This document shows positions 11,071-22,561 of a stretch of DNA of 64,000 bases, piece by piece. Where the stretch lies: NCBI GenBank assembly GCA_017893485.1, contig CM030364.1:42588109-42652108 (forward strand). The letters run 5' to 3'. The stretch is from Hemerocallis citrina (lineage: Eukaryota > Streptophyta > Magnoliopsida > Asparagales > Asphodelaceae). The position numbers were made by a program, and so were the translations under genes. The notes under the pieces were generated by a model. That model had not been told where the DNA came from. It did not search any database and was given only the letters and a program-made list of their open reading frames with translations. Numbering within the stretch: the stretch's first letter is position 1; each line of letters begins with the position of its first letter.

Positions 11071-11790
11071 AGGCACAACGGCTCCCCATCACCCTTGCCG
11101 ACTCATAATCCCTCACCAGCTCGAGGTTCGGTCTAGCACCAGGGTAGTCTTCTCAGGAAGGCTCAACGGCTCGCCATCACCCTGGCCGACCGATAATCCC
11201 TCGCCAGCTCGAGGTTCGGTCTAGCACCAGGGTAGTCTTCTCAGGAAGGCACAACGGTTCGCCATCACCCTTGCCGACCCATAATCCCTCGCCAGCTCGA
11301 GGTTCGGTCTAGCACCAGGGTAGTCTTCTCAGGAAGACACAACGGTTCGCCATCACCCTTGCCGACCCATAATCTCTCGCCAGCTCGAGGTTTGGTCTAG
11401 CACCAGGGTAGTCTTCTCAGGAAGGCACAACGGTTCGCCATCACCCTTGCCGACTCATAATCCCTCGCCAGCTCGAGGTTCGGTCTAGCACCAGGGTAGT
11501 CTTCTCAGGAAGGCTCAACGGTTCGCCATCACCCTTGCCGACCCATAATCCCTCGCCAGCTCGAGGTTCGGTCTAGCACCAGGGTAGTCTTCTCAGGAAG
11601 GCTCAACGGCTCACCATCACCCTTGCCGACCCATAATCCCTCGCCAGCTCGAGGTTCGGTCTAGCACCAGGGTAGTCTTCTCAGGAAGGCTCAACGGCTC
11701 GCCATCACCCTTGCCGACCCATAATCCCTCGCCAGCTCGAGGTTCGGTCTGGCACCAGGGTAGCCTTCTCATGAAGGCCCAACGATTCGC
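11071..11790. repeat. tandem array, eight 88-bp units plus a partial ninth
   Basis: Units starting AGGC(A/T)CAACGG lie at 11071, 11159, 11247, 11335, 11423, 11511, 11599 and 11687, with a decayed partial copy at 11775. The period is exactly 88 bp and variation is limited to a few positions. Each unit contains CTCGAGGTTCGGTCTAGCAC. Such arrays before the polypurine tract are common in Tat elements. Confidence 0.93.
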
Positions 11791-11845
11791 CATCCCATTT
11801 CCACGACCATAAACACTCCTCCACGGCTAACTCCCGCATCCCCGC

Positions 11846-11861
11846 AGGAGTGGGGGGCTTG
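11846..11861 (+). promoter_or_regulatory. polypurine tract of the Tat element
   Basis: AGGAGTGGGGGGCTTG lies directly before the 3' LTR. It is the expected primer for plus-strand DNA synthesis. The older element has an almost identical tract at 14782-14797. Confidence 0.85.
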
Positions 11862-12606
11862 TGTGGTAGGGTAAAAATGGCCTGGGGCCCAGCCAAGGCC
11901 CAGGATGGCTCACTCGAAAAAATCAATCCGGCTCGGCCCCGGACCACTACATCCTCGGCACCGAGCCGTAAATTCACCCCCACAGAACTGGTCTCCTCGT
12001 ATCCGACGAGCCTCGATGGACCTCGGTCTCCGATCCGCGATAGCCCTACGGGCCGTCCGCCCAGCCTGGTAATGAATGAAGATGACCTGGCACAACCCAG
12101 ACCATCCGATTCTCCCAGAGGCACAGGAGCCCCATGATCAGCCATGTCAGCTCCAAATACCACCTAGGGCTTTGCCACGTCAGCCCTATACCACTCTTGG
12201 CACTGCCACGTCCGCCCTAAACCCCTGGGCCTCCTGCCACGTCAGGCCCATGGGCTTTCGGGTTCAGACCTGGCCCCCAAGCGGATCCAAACCCGGTTGG
12301 AATTCCCTATAAATACCAGACCCTCACCCACCTTTTCAGGTAATCAATCTTTGCCACCTAAATTCCCCTAGTTACTGCTACTCTCTCACAGAGACTGACT
12401 AGATCGTCGGAGGGTCCGCCACCGGGATAAACCCTGGTGTTTCAGGACCGTCTGTAGGTACTCGAGGCAAGGCCATCCAAGCCAATCCTCAAGCGCCGAA
12501 GCGAGCCTCTCGCTCACCGTCCGGCACCGTACTCTTCCCTCATTACAAATTGAGTCCGAACTCACACCTGGTGCATCCACACTGCGACCAAAAACAAACC
12601 GCATCA
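11862..12606 (+). repeat. 3' LTR of the Tat element
   Basis: It runs TGTGGTAGGG to GCATCA, with its TATA box at 12308-12315. It is 745 bp against 746 bp for the 5' copy, and AATAA follows as the target duplication. Confidence 0.92.
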
Positions 12607-14797
12607 AATAATAATAATAATTTTGAGAGAAGGGTCGGGTCGGACCCGTTAGGGTACCAAACCCGAACCCTTCCCTTCTTCTTCTCTTCCAACCTCCCGC
12701 CAAAACCAAAAGACAGAGCAAAAACATAGCATGATCTCCCTCGACGAGCGCTTCGCCATTCTCGCTCCCCTTCGTCATCGAACCCACCTTGGCTTCGCCG
12801 AACCCTTAGCCACCGAGCTCCGGGGTCGAGCCTAAGCTTCCACCACCTCCGACGAGCTCCACCTCCCTCTCTCTCTGCACCGAGCTCCAACGGCGAGCTC
12901 GCCTTCGCTGCGAACTCCAGTGCGGAGCTTCGCCACCTCCAACGACATCGAGCGGCGAACTCTCACTCTCGCCGAGCTCCTTCCGTCGTCGAGCTCCAAG
13001 ACCCAACATGTCGACAAGCTCCCCCCTTCATGAAGCTCACCGCTGCTCCGAGCAGCCGAAGCTCATCGTCGAGCCCTTCCTCGGCGAACACCGTCGAGCT
13101 CCCCTCGAGCGATCTCCGCCCAACAGCCGAGCTCCATCAAGCTCCCCACTTCGCCGAGGCTTTATTCTCGTCGAGCTCCAAGACCCAACACGTCGACAAG
13201 CTCCCCCCTTCACGAAGCTCACCCTGCTCCGAGCAGCCGAAGCTCATCGTCGAGCCCTTCCTCGGCGAACACCATCGAGCTCCCCTCGAGCGATCTCCGC
13301 CCAACAGCCGAGCTCCATCAAGCTCCCCACTTTGCCGAGGCTTTATTCCCGTCGAGCTCCTTCTCCAAACTCGAACCCACCTCCTTGGCCGGGCTCGTCT
13401 CCCATCTTCGCCAGCTGCCTCCGCCGCCAAGCTCACAGGTCTCTCTCTCCGAGCTCCGCCACAGAGCTTCGAGCTCTTCTCCTTCGAGCTCCACGTTGCC
13501 AAAATTGCCAGCCTCCAATGCCGAAGCTAGCTCCTCCATCGAGCTCTCTTCCTCGACGAAGCTCCGAGCCCCAAGCTCCTTGCCAACTTCACCAATGTCG
13601 AGCTCCGAACTCCTCATCTCCACCGAGCTCCTCCTCCATCGAGCCCCTCCGACGACGTCGAGCACTACCCATTGCCAAGCTCGCCAACCTCCAACGCCGA
13701 AGCTAGCTCCTCCATCGAGCTCACTTCCTCGACGAAGCTCCAAGCTCCGCTCGACGACCACTGTCGACGAGCCTCACCGAGCTCCTCGCTGATCGCAAAC
13801 GAAGCTCCACCGTGGCATCATCTTCGAGCTCCTACACCGACAGCTCCTCCAACTCCGAGCTTATCCAAGCTCTCGAACCGTCGAGCTCGCCGCAGTCGGA
13901 GTCGCGCAATGGCGAAGCCCTCCGCGTTCGCCGCTCATCCTCGTCGACTCCGTTGCTTGCCTCGACCCTGCGTGAGATACGCAACGGTGAACGGAAAAGA
14001 GCTTGGAGAAGGGGATGAAGAAGGACAGGCGAAGAAGAAAAGATAGAAACAAAGAAGACAGAGAAAAAAAAGAAAAAGAAAAAAACCCACGTGGCATGCC
14101 ACGTGGCAGCGTCTTACATGGTCTGCTAATCTAATTCGCCACGCCGAAGCGCCGAGCCGAGGTGCCGAAGCACCGAACTCGTAATTGGAGAAAAAAATCG
14201 GCCGACCCACACGATCCGTCCGATCGTTTCAAAATTCGCGTCGCGACCCGATCGACGCTCAGAAACGCGCCACGTGTCCAGAACATGATCTGCCTCATGA
14301 TGCGCGCACATCTGATCATGATCGACGGTCAGGAATACGCCACGTGTCCAGGTAATATTTAAATTATTTATTTATTTATTTAATTGTTTTAATTATTTAA
14401 AAAATCCGAAAAAATATTTAAAAAATCGAAAAAAATTAATTAAAAATTCTAAAAATAATTATTAATTCAGAAAAATTATTTTTAAATTCTGAAAAAAATA
14501 ATTATTAAATTAGAATAATTAATTAATATTTTTGATAATTAATTATTTAATTCGGAAAATGAATAAAAAATTCAAAAAAAATGAGAAAAAATTCAGAAAA
14601 ATTTGGAAAAATCACCAAAAATCCAGAAAATTCTGAGAATATTTTTGGGCATTTTACAAGCCCATAATAACACCGTTACACCCCGAAAAAGATTCCAAAC
14701 TCCCTTAAGAACACCGATAAAATCCCGTACGCCATTAGAACAGTAAAACTACTCCTCAAAGGCTGATCTAACTCAGTCTTTGGGAGTGGGGGGCTCG
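12607..14797. repeat. 3' noncoding region of the older Tat-like element, right part
   Basis: This resumes the sequence interrupted at 833. Segment 12810-13890 is dominated by CGAGCTC(C) and CGAAGCTC words and yields long Ser/Pro-rich ORFs in several frames that look like by-products of composition. Segment 14350-14660 is very AT rich. The polypurine tract TTGGGAGTGGGGGGCTCG ends the region. I see no gene. Confidence 0.55.
13007..13370. repeat. tandem duplication of about 182 bp
   Basis: The segment containing GTCGACAAGCTCCCCCCTTCA starts near 13007 and recurs near 13189. The two copies stay alike through the CGAGGCTTTATTC segment near 13160 and 13340. They differ at a few bases. Confidence 0.85.
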
Positions 14798-15219
14798 TGA
14801 TATGGCTAAAAATAGGATTAAATCGGGACCGTTCACATCGGACACGAATCTTAAAGCTCAGGGGCAAAACGGTAATTTCACATACAAATGGGTCCGAAAC
14901 GGGTACTGGGTCTCCTTCTCACAGATCCAATAACCTGCGAACGGATCCACCTCAACTGGGTACGGGTCCTGACCCGATACAAACCCAGTCCGACATGATA
15001 GAATTAGGGTCTCTGATTGAACCAAATCAACGGGCCTGATTCGCGACTATCCTCTCACCGGGAATTAAGGGATTACATTCCTAATCTGATTACGAGGTTA
15101 GGTGTTTGCTATTCAGGTTTTCCAAGAACTCACAAATACTATCTGTTTGCCCCCACACCGAAATTAGCGGTAACAACTATCATGACCGGGGTCTGCTCTG
15201 CTTGGCCGCGCGAATGTAG
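14798..15219 (+). repeat. start of the 3' LTR of the older Tat-like element, interrupted by the copia insertion
   Basis: TGATATGGCTAAAAATAGG follows a polypurine tract and has the opening pattern of the younger LTR (TG...TGG..AAAAAT.G). The sequence is interrupted at 15219 by the copia 5' LTR. The continuation of the target is at 24092 and, between further insertions, probably to 28176. The 5' LTR of this element is outside the window. Confidence 0.6.
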
Positions 15220-16749
15220 TGTTAGTGTAGGTGCCCTAGAGGCAATACAATGATATTATGTAATCAGTATTATTGACATTATGTTCTTTTCATATATTAA
15301 TAATTTATTATGCTTCGTATTTACTGCGATATAATTATTAGCATGATAAATGTCCTTAGATTATTAATACGAACTATATGAACTTGAGATTATATATAGT
15401 ATAATAATCTTAAATGTCCCTAGTCGAGTATTATTATTATTAGGACAGTAATAATACATTGATACTAGTATGTTGATTGATTGATGACCACTTCTCATGG
15501 GTGATTAGTATAGAGATACTAAAATCAATACATAGGTAAATGTAAGAGTACATTGTACTGGACAGACCCACTGTGAGATTCTACATGGAATGAATTAATA
15601 AGTGTCATAAGTAATCTCACTGTGATAATGGTGTAATGGTCCTCTGACCTGAAATCATTATATTTCTACACGAGAATTAATGTACTTTGATTCTATCAAA
15701 AGTTATCTTTAATCGGGTAATGATAAAGATAATTATTGGGTTCATTATGAATCGTGTGAGAAATATGAATGATCTAGAGGGAATTTAACCCTCCTAATTT
15801 TAGGAGTGATATTATCGGCCTCTTGTTTGAGTGAGACTATGAAATGCATGGCCATGCTCAAATATTGATTTGTTTGAATAGTCTACTCATCGATCAAGAA
15901 AATAAAGATTAAATTATTAAGAGGATGACACGTCCCATGCCTCTAGTTTAATCTATAATATCAAGGTTAAAAGGATTATATTACATGGAAACATTAATCA
16001 CGAAAGGTTTAATTGAATCACCAATTATTGTTATTACTTGGGTAGCAATGATGTATTACTAGATGCCGCTCATTGTTTATAATTTTATTATAAGATAATA
16101 AAATTATTGCCAACGTAATAATAACCTATAGGGTCACACACTTAGAACGTTTAAAAGGAGTATTAGTTTAAATTCGGAATTTAAATTAAGTGATTCGAAA
16201 TTAGTTAATTAATTGAGTTGGACTTAATTAATTAAAGGATAATTCGAATCATTTAAGTGATAAAACCAAATCAGATTGGTCTTATCAGAAGCCAAACTGA
16301 TTATGGTTAATTCGAATTTAAATGATAAAACCAAATCAGATTGGTCTTATCAGAAGCCAAACTGATTACGGTTAAGCCCACCTCTTATCTCTCCCTATAA
16401 ATACATAGAGATGTATTAGTTGTTGAGAATCTTTGACAAATCCGTTTCCACAGAAACCCTAGCCGCTCAACTGTTGAGAGGTAAAAGAGAGAGAGAGAGA
16501 GAGGCAAGGATCATCGGCTAGTACCGGCTCCCTTGATCGTTGGACGATCGGACGTTCGTGTGGACTGCCTTAGAGACGCGGATCTAGCTACTAGGACTGC
16601 GTGGTGATTGCAACCTCCATCTTTCAGCCTTCGAAAGCTCCGAAAGGTAAAATTTTATTTCTCCATTATTAGCCAATTCTTATACACGGATCCTAGGGTT
16701 AGGGTTTCGGATCTGTCTTTTTCGCTGCGTTTGGCCTCGAAACCCTACA
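15220..16749 (+). repeat. 5' LTR of the copia element
   Basis: It is 1530 bp. A TATA-like CTATAAATACATAG lies near 16395, followed by a leader with a (GA)n tract near 16480-16502. Two ~60-bp segments containing CCAAATCAGATTGGTCTTATC are repeated in tandem at about 16266-16370. Confidence 0.95.
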
Positions 16750-16750
16750 G

Positions 16751-16762
16751 TGGTATCAGAGC
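16751..16762 (+). promoter_or_regulatory. primer binding site of the copia element
   Basis: TGGTATCAGAGC is complementary to the 3' end of plant initiator methionine tRNA. It lies one base after the LTR. Confidence 0.95.
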
Positions 16763-18566
16763 AACGTGTATAAGGGGCTGATTTGGTTACATGTTTACTG
16801 CATTCGATGCATGTATGCATGTTTTATGAATCTGCCTTGATGCAGTTATGTGATATGTCGATATAATATGTTATGTCGATCATATATGATTCTGTTATGC
16901 TATATAGATTGTGATTTGTTGATAATTAGGTAAGTTTTACCATCTGCTATGAATGTTCAGTAAGCGATTTGTATGTTATGCATGAAGAATGGTTTATATG
17001 GTGATATAAACTGATGGACAGATAGTGTTTGGACACGATCTGTAAACTGGGACATGATATGAATGTATATGATACATGGTTCCGGAACTGTATTTGATGC
17101 AGTGGCGGCAGAGACTAATAGATATGATCTGTTGTTCGAAATCGATAATTTTTTAATAAGGATAGTCCTCTGGAATTAAAAAATTTTCTGATTTCGAGCT
17201 GACCGGTCAGCTCGACCCCCGCCAGGGGCTGCCGCCCCCGGACCCCTGCTGCATATATATATATTTGTGTGTTCTTAATTGTTTATAAGAGCATGGTGCT
17301 GGTTATGGCCTTAAGACCCTTAGATTAATGGTTTATGTTTTGGTTTTGTAAATACGACTTGCATGTCGTTCTCTTCATTCTTGTAATTGTATTATCTCGA
17401 ATGTAACTCGAGTTTCATTATGTAAGTACATAAGTACAAGTTGTTTTCATTTATTCAATGTAATGTAATTGAAGATTGAAGGGCGATCCAAGAGATGAAG
17501 CAACCAAGGAGAATGAAGACATGTAATTGTATTTATATTTTCCACCATAGAATGACCTCGATCCTTTCATCAGCTTGAAAGGATCATGTAGGTTAAAGGC
17601 CATAACCAAGCACGTTTACTTACTGCACTTTACATATTGATGTATGAATGTTTCTGTAGAATACACTGTGATGCATGCTTCAAATAGATTAATAATGTAT
17701 TAATATATGTATTAGATACATCATCCATGCCATGCCTGCTTAAACAAAATAAAACATGTAACGATGAAAGATGAACGTTAAACAAACGATCATGAGATTC
17801 TCGTGTTTATGAAACACGGCAATTAAATATAAATTTCATTGATTCAACGATTGAATGATTTTGTCAACGACGGATCACGAATCTGTAAGAAAAGGGGTGC
17901 CAATAATGCCGTCTGTGCGTTAACCTCTGATCTGGAAATCATTCATTCAACGAATTTTGATTTGAAATATTTAGTTCCAAGAAAAGGGAATCTCTTTATG
18001 ATGGGATCATGATCGTTTACAAGTAAACCCCTTAACAAAATATTAAGTTAATTAGATGCTTTCCAATGAATTAACACTCATCAAAGCCTAGATCATAAGG
18101 GGTGGGTTTGCCAAAGTAGAGCACTCCTTTTAATCATGGTTAGGTGCGAAAGAATAAAAGTGATATTCGTCATGTTAATCATTGGGACCAACTTAACTAA
18201 GTCGTCACAATAGGATTGTGGATAGTGAACTTAGAAGCATAGAGTTTGGCGAAAAAATTTATTAGATAAATTAGAACAATAGTTGTTCACCAAACTATCC
18301 AAGAATTATATGTGATATAATTGACAAAAGTTGTCTACCTAAATAGTTATGTTTTGGGAGAATTGGCCAACGCTGACTCAAGGCATAATGAAATATGGAT
18401 CTTGGCTCACTAGAAAATAAGTTTCCGAATTAATAGTAAGGGCTATTAGTTTGAACAAAATAGTGGGAGGTATATTAAGTTGAATGTACCATTATCACTT
18501 GAACATAATAATTAATTATTTGACAATCTAACTTATCTTATGCATTTTAAACATTGTAGATATTAA
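16763..18566 (+). other. long untranslated leader of the copia element
   Basis: These 1.8 kb separate the PBS and the ATG and contain no long ORF. A short GC-rich island at 17200-17250 stands out against AT-rich surroundings. The leader probably holds packaging and dimerisation signals, but I cannot point to them. Confidence 0.7.
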
Positions 18567-21500
18567 ATGGCACAAAACACAAACAACTCTTTCTCCGTGC
18601 GATCAGTCCTTGAGAAGGACAAGCTGACAGAAACAAACTTCCTTGACTGGTCTAGGAATTTGAGGATTGTCCTCAGGCAGGAGCGTAAGCTCCAAGTTGT
18701 TGAAATTCCTCCACCGGTCCATCCTGGTGACGGTGCAACTCGTGCTCAACTAAATGCTTACCAGAAGCATATTGATGATGCGACAGACGTTGCCTGTCTC
18801 ATGCTTGCAACTATGAGTGCTGAGCTTCAGAAGCAGCATGAGCATATGGATGCTTATGCTATGCTTGAGCATCTTAAGACGATGTTTCAAGTACAGGCTC
18901 GTCAAGAAAGGTTCAATACGTACAAAGCAATCTTTAACTGCAAGCAAGGAAATAACCCGGTTGGACCGCATGTTCTGAAGATGATTGGGTATTTTGAATA
19001 CCTAGACCGTTTGGGCTCCGGGCTTTCTCGAGAGGCTCAAATAGATATTATCTTGCAATCATTGAACAGCAACTATGCCCAGTTTATCATGACTTTCATC
19101 ATGACCGAGCAAGACAAAACACCCACTGAATTGTTGGCACTGTTAAGAACTACCGAAGCCAACATGCAAAAGGCACCTGAAAATGCTCCCATAATGATGG
19201 TGGGCAATAAAGGTGCTAAGGGAAAGGGGAAATGGAAAGGCAAGAAAAAGATTGGATCTAATGCAGTTGCTCCTTCCAAGCCCACTTTCAAGAAAGCTCT
19301 CAAGCCTAAAGGTGGTGTTGCTAAACCTGATAAGGGTGATTGTCACTGGTGCAAGAAACCAGGTCATTGGAAGAGAAACTGTCCAGCTTATTTGGAAAGT
19401 CTGAAGAACGTGAAATCTCTGAATATTTCTGATTCAGGTATTCATGTTATAGAAGTCAATTTATCTACTTCTACATCTTGGGTATTGGATACTGGATGTG
19501 GTTCTCACATTTGTATTAATGTGCAGGGACTTCAAAGGAGTAGATCTTTGGCAAAGGGAGAGATCGACCTACGCGTTGGCAATGGAGCAAAGGTTGCTGC
19601 TTTGGCCGTAGGGACTTATTATTTGTCGTTGCCCTCTGGGCTTATTTTAGAACTTGAGAACTGTTATTACGTGCCTGCGATTTGCAGAAACATTATTTCT
19701 ATTTCTTGTTTGGACAAGAAGGGTTTTTCGTTTATAATAAAAGACAATTGTTGCTCTTTTGCTTTAAATGATTTAACTTATGGTGTAGCACGTTTATTTA
19801 ATGGTTTATATGTTCTAGATCTTGATCTTACTCCCGTCTATAATATGAATAAACGTCTTAAAGCAAATGACTCAAATCAAACATACCTTTGGCATTGTCG
19901 ATTAGGCCATATAAATGAGAATCGCATATCCAAACTACATAAAGATGGATTTTTGGATAAGTTTGATTTTGAATCATACGATGAATGTGATGCTTGTTTA
20001 CTTGGTAAAATGGCAAAAGCTCCTTTTACTAAAATAGGTGAAAGGGCCAACGAACGATTAGAACTAATACATAGTGATGTATGTGGTCCAATGCGTTCTA
20101 TGGCTAGAGGTGGCTTTTATTACTTCATAACATTTACTGATGATTTCAGTAGATTCGGATATGTGTATCTTTTGAAACACAAATCTGAATCCTTTGAAAA
20201 ATTCAAAGAATTTAAAGCTGAAGTAGAAAAGCAAATAGGCGGAAGTATTAAAACTCTTCGATCTGATCGAGGAGGTGAATACTTAAGCCATGACTTTAAG
20301 AATTACTTAAAGGAGTGTGGTATAGTATCACAGCTCACTCCTCCTGGAACACCACAATGGAATGGGGTTTCTGAAAGGAGAAATCGTACCTTGTTGGACA
20401 TGGTACGATCGATGATGAGTCATGCTGAACTTCCAATAAGTTTCTGGGGTTATGCCCTAGAAACGGCTGCATATACACTAAACCGAGTCCCAACTAAAGC
20501 GGTTCAAAAGACTCCATATGAGATATGGACTGAGAAACGTCAAAGCATGTCATTTATGAAAATATGGGGATGTGAAGCGTTTGTGAAACGTATGATCTCT
20601 GACAAGCTTGGACCAAAATCAGATAAGTGTTATTTTGTGGGGTACCCGAAGGAAACTAAGGGTTACTTCTTCTATAATCCGACCGAGAACAAAATAGTTG
20701 TTTCTCGCACTGCTGTGTTTCTTGAACGAGAGCTAGTCTCCAAAAGAATCAGTGGGAGGAAAATAGAACTCGATGAAGCTCGAGACCCACAAGATAATGT
20801 TGAACCCGAATTGGAAATTGAGCAGGATATTCAAGATAATATTCAAGATGAAACTGCTCAAGAAACACAGATTGTTCGTAGATCTGGTAGGATTCGCCAT
20901 CAACCTGAGAGATATTATGGATTTCTCTTAGTAGAGAATGGTGATATGATGCTCATAGATCAAGATGAGCCCCTCACCTACCAAGATGCTATGAACAGTC
21001 CTGACTCTGAGAGATGGCTAGAAGCCATGAAATCTGAGATGGATTCCATGTATGATAACCAAGTATGGACTTTGGTTGATCCACCTGAAGGGGTAAAACC
21101 TATAGGGTGCAAATGGGTTTTCAAAAAGAAAATCGACATGGATGGAAATGTTCAGACCTATAAAGCTAGGTTAGTTGCAAAAGGTTTCAAGCAAATTCAT
21201 GGTATTGACTATGATGAAACTTTTTCACCTGTAGCTATGGTCAAATCCATTAGGATTTTGCTTGCAATAGCAGCTTATCATGATTATGAGATCTGGCAGA
21301 TGGATGTCAAAACAGCCTTCCTTAATGGGAGCCTTGAAGAGGATGTGTACATGACACAACCTGAAGGTTTTGTCAGTCCAAGGGATGCTAGAAGGATATG
21401 TAAGTTGCGTCGATCCATTTATGGACTGAAGCAGGCCTCAAGGAGGTGGAATATTCGTTTTGACCAGACAGTCAAGGAATTTGGCTTTATTCAAAACGAA

Positions 21501-22547
21501 GATGAATCTTGTGTTTACAAAAGGGTTAGTGGGAGCCACGTGGCATTCATAGTATTATATGTTGATGATATATTACTTATCGGGAATGACATACCTTCTC
21601 TACAGGCTGTTAAGACTTGGTTGGGAAAAAATTTCTCAATGAAAGATTTAGGCGAGGCGACCTATATATTAGGGATCAGGATCTATAGAGATAGATCCAG
21701 AAGATTGATCGGCCTAAATCAGAGTACATATATTGACAAAGTACTGCATCGTTTTGGGATGCAAGATGCTAAAAGGGGATTTGTCCCGATGTCTCATGGG
21801 ATATCAATCTCGAGTGACAATAGTCCTAAAACATTGGATGAAAAGGACCGCATGAGTAAGATTCCATATGCTTCTGCAATTGGATCTATCATGTATGCAA
21901 TGATATGTACTCGTCCTGATGTGTCATATGCTTTGAGTATGACGAGCAGGTTCCAGTCTAATCCAGGTGAAGGTCACTGGACAGCTGTCAAGAATATTCT
22001 TAAGTACTTGAAGAGGACTAAAGATTCATTCTTGGTATATGGGGGAGAAGAGAGACTAGTGGTAAAAGGTTACACTGATTCTAGTTTCCAAACAGACAAG
22101 GATGATTCTATATCCCAGTCTGGTTTTGTGTTTTGTCTCAACGGAGGTGCTGTAAGCTGGAAAAGTTCAAAGCAAGAAACAGTAGCTGATTCTACAATGG
22201 AGGCTGAGTATATTGCTGCTTGCGAAGCAGCCAAGGAGGCAGTTTGGATCCGAAATTTCATCACAGGGCTTGGTGTGGTTCCATCGATAGTAGACCCTAT
22301 CGATCTTTATTGCGATAACAATGGAGCCATAGCACAAGCAAAGGAACCAAGATCGCACTCCAGGGCGAAACATATACTTAGAAGATATCACCTTATTCGT
22401 GAAATTAATGAACGAGGAGATATACATATATGTAAAGTGCAAACTAATGATAACGTAGCTGACCCACTGACTAAGGCTTTGTCGCAGCAGAAGCACGAGG
22501 GTCACACTAGTTCAATTGGTATTCGATACATGAGTGATTGGCTCTAG
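18567..22547 (+). CDS. gag-pol: gag-pol polyprotein of a Ty1/copia retrotransposon
   Basis: This is a single uninterrupted frame of 1326 codons, the usual length for the superfamily. The gag part (UBN2-like, about 20-220) is followed by a CCHC zinc knuckle starting at C259 (CHWCKKPGHWKRNC). The protease aspartate is D308 (LDTGCGSH). A pre-integrase zinc region (WHCRLGH) leads to the integrase, with D504, D567 and E603 giving the D,D(35)E pattern. Reverse transcriptase has YVDD at 998-1001. RNase H begins around D1171 (YTDSSF), with the acidic residue in MEAEY and YCDNNGAI downstream. The order PR-INT-RT-RH defines copia. No stop or frameshift is present and all checked catalytic residues are intact, so this copy may be competent to transpose. 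Expression probably starts in the 5' LTR. Confidence 0.96.
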   Translation: MAQNTNNSFSVRSVLEKDKLTETNFLDWSRNLRIVLRQERKLQVVEIPPPVHPGDGATRAQLNAYQKHIDDATDVACLMLATMSAELQKQHEHMDAYAMLEHLKTMFQVQARQERFNTYKAIFNCKQGNNPVGPHVLKMIGYFEYLDRLGSGLSREAQIDIILQSLNSNYAQFIMTFIMTEQDKTPTELLALLRTTEANMQKAPENAPIMMVGNKGAKGKGKWKGKKKIGSNAVAPSKPTFKKALKPKGGVAKPDKGDCHWCKKPGHWKRNCPAYLESLKNVKSLNISDSGIHVIEVNLSTSTSWVLDTGCGSHICINVQGLQRSRSLAKGEIDLRVGNGAKVAALAVGTYYLSLPSGLILELENCYYVPAICRNIISISCLDKKGFSFIIKDNCCSFALNDLTYGVARLFNGLYVLDLDLTPVYNMNKRLKANDSNQTYLWHCRLGHINENRISKLHKDGFLDKFDFESYDECDACLLGKMAKAPFTKIGERANERLELIHSDVCGPMRSMARGGFYYFITFTDDFSRFGYVYLLKHKSESFEKFKEFKAEVEKQIGGSIKTLRSDRGGEYLSHDFKNYLKECGIVSQLTPPGTPQWNGVSERRNRTLLDMVRSMMSHAELPISFWGYALETAAYTLNRVPTKAVQKTPYEIWTEKRQSMSFMKIWGCEAFVKRMISDKLGPKSDKCYFVGYPKETKGYFFYNPTENKIVVSRTAVFLERELVSKRISGRKIELDEARDPQDNVEPELEIEQDIQDNIQDETAQETQIVRRSGRIRHQPERYYGFLLVENGDMMLIDQDEPLTYQDAMNSPDSERWLEAMKSEMDSMYDNQVWTLVDPPEGVKPIGCKWVFKKKIDMDGNVQTYKARLVAKGFKQIHGIDYDETFSPVAMVKSIRILLAIAAYHDYEIWQMDVKTAFLNGSLEEDVYMTQPEGFVSPRDARRICKLRRSIYGLKQASRRWNIRFDQTVKEFGFIQNEDESCVYKRVSGSHVAFIVLYVDDILLIGNDIPSLQAVKTWLGKNFSMKDLGEATYILGIRIYRDRSRRLIGLNQSTYIDKVLHRFGMQDAKRGFVPMSHGISISSDNSPKTLDEKDRMSKIPYASAIGSIMYAMICTRPDVSYALSMTSRFQSNPGEGHWTAVKNILKYLKRTKDSFLVYGGEERLVVKGYTDSSFQTDKDDSISQSGFVFCLNGGAVSWKSSKQETVADSTMEAEYIAACEAAKEAVWIRNFITGLGVVPSIVDPIDLYCDNNGAIAQAKEPRSHSRAKHILRRYHLIREINERGDIHICKVQTNDNVADPLTKALSQQKHEGHTSSIGIRYMSDWL

Positions 22548-22561
22548 TGCAAGTGGGAGAT

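Larger units (their letters stand above)
834..12606 (+). mobile_element. Ty3/gypsy retrotransposon, Tat lineage, younger nested copy (11.8 kb)
   Basis: The element has two LTRs (834-1579 and 11862-12606) starting TGTGGTAGGG and flanked by a perfect 5-bp target duplication AATAA (829-833 and 12607-12611). A primer site follows the 5' LTR, and a polypurine tract precedes the 3' LTR. Gag-pol is on the plus strand, and the long 3' region carries antisense ORFs and an 88-bp tandem array. The order PR-RT-RNaseH-second RNaseH-INT places it in the Tat group. My comparison of the LTRs finds about 14 substitutions and one indel, mostly C/T or G/A, i.e. roughly 2% divergence. It is inserted in the 3' region of an older related element. 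The gag deletion and in-frame stop suggest it is non-autonomous. Confidence 0.93.

Noticed and set aside
11071..11790. CRISPR-like look of regular repeats
   Set aside because: These are contiguous 88-bp tandem units without spacers, in a plant retrotransposon.
13008..14046. Long Ser/Pro-rich ORFs on both strands
   Set aside because: They overlap in several frames, repeat with the local DNA duplication and GAGCTC words, and have no domain. Composition alone explains them.
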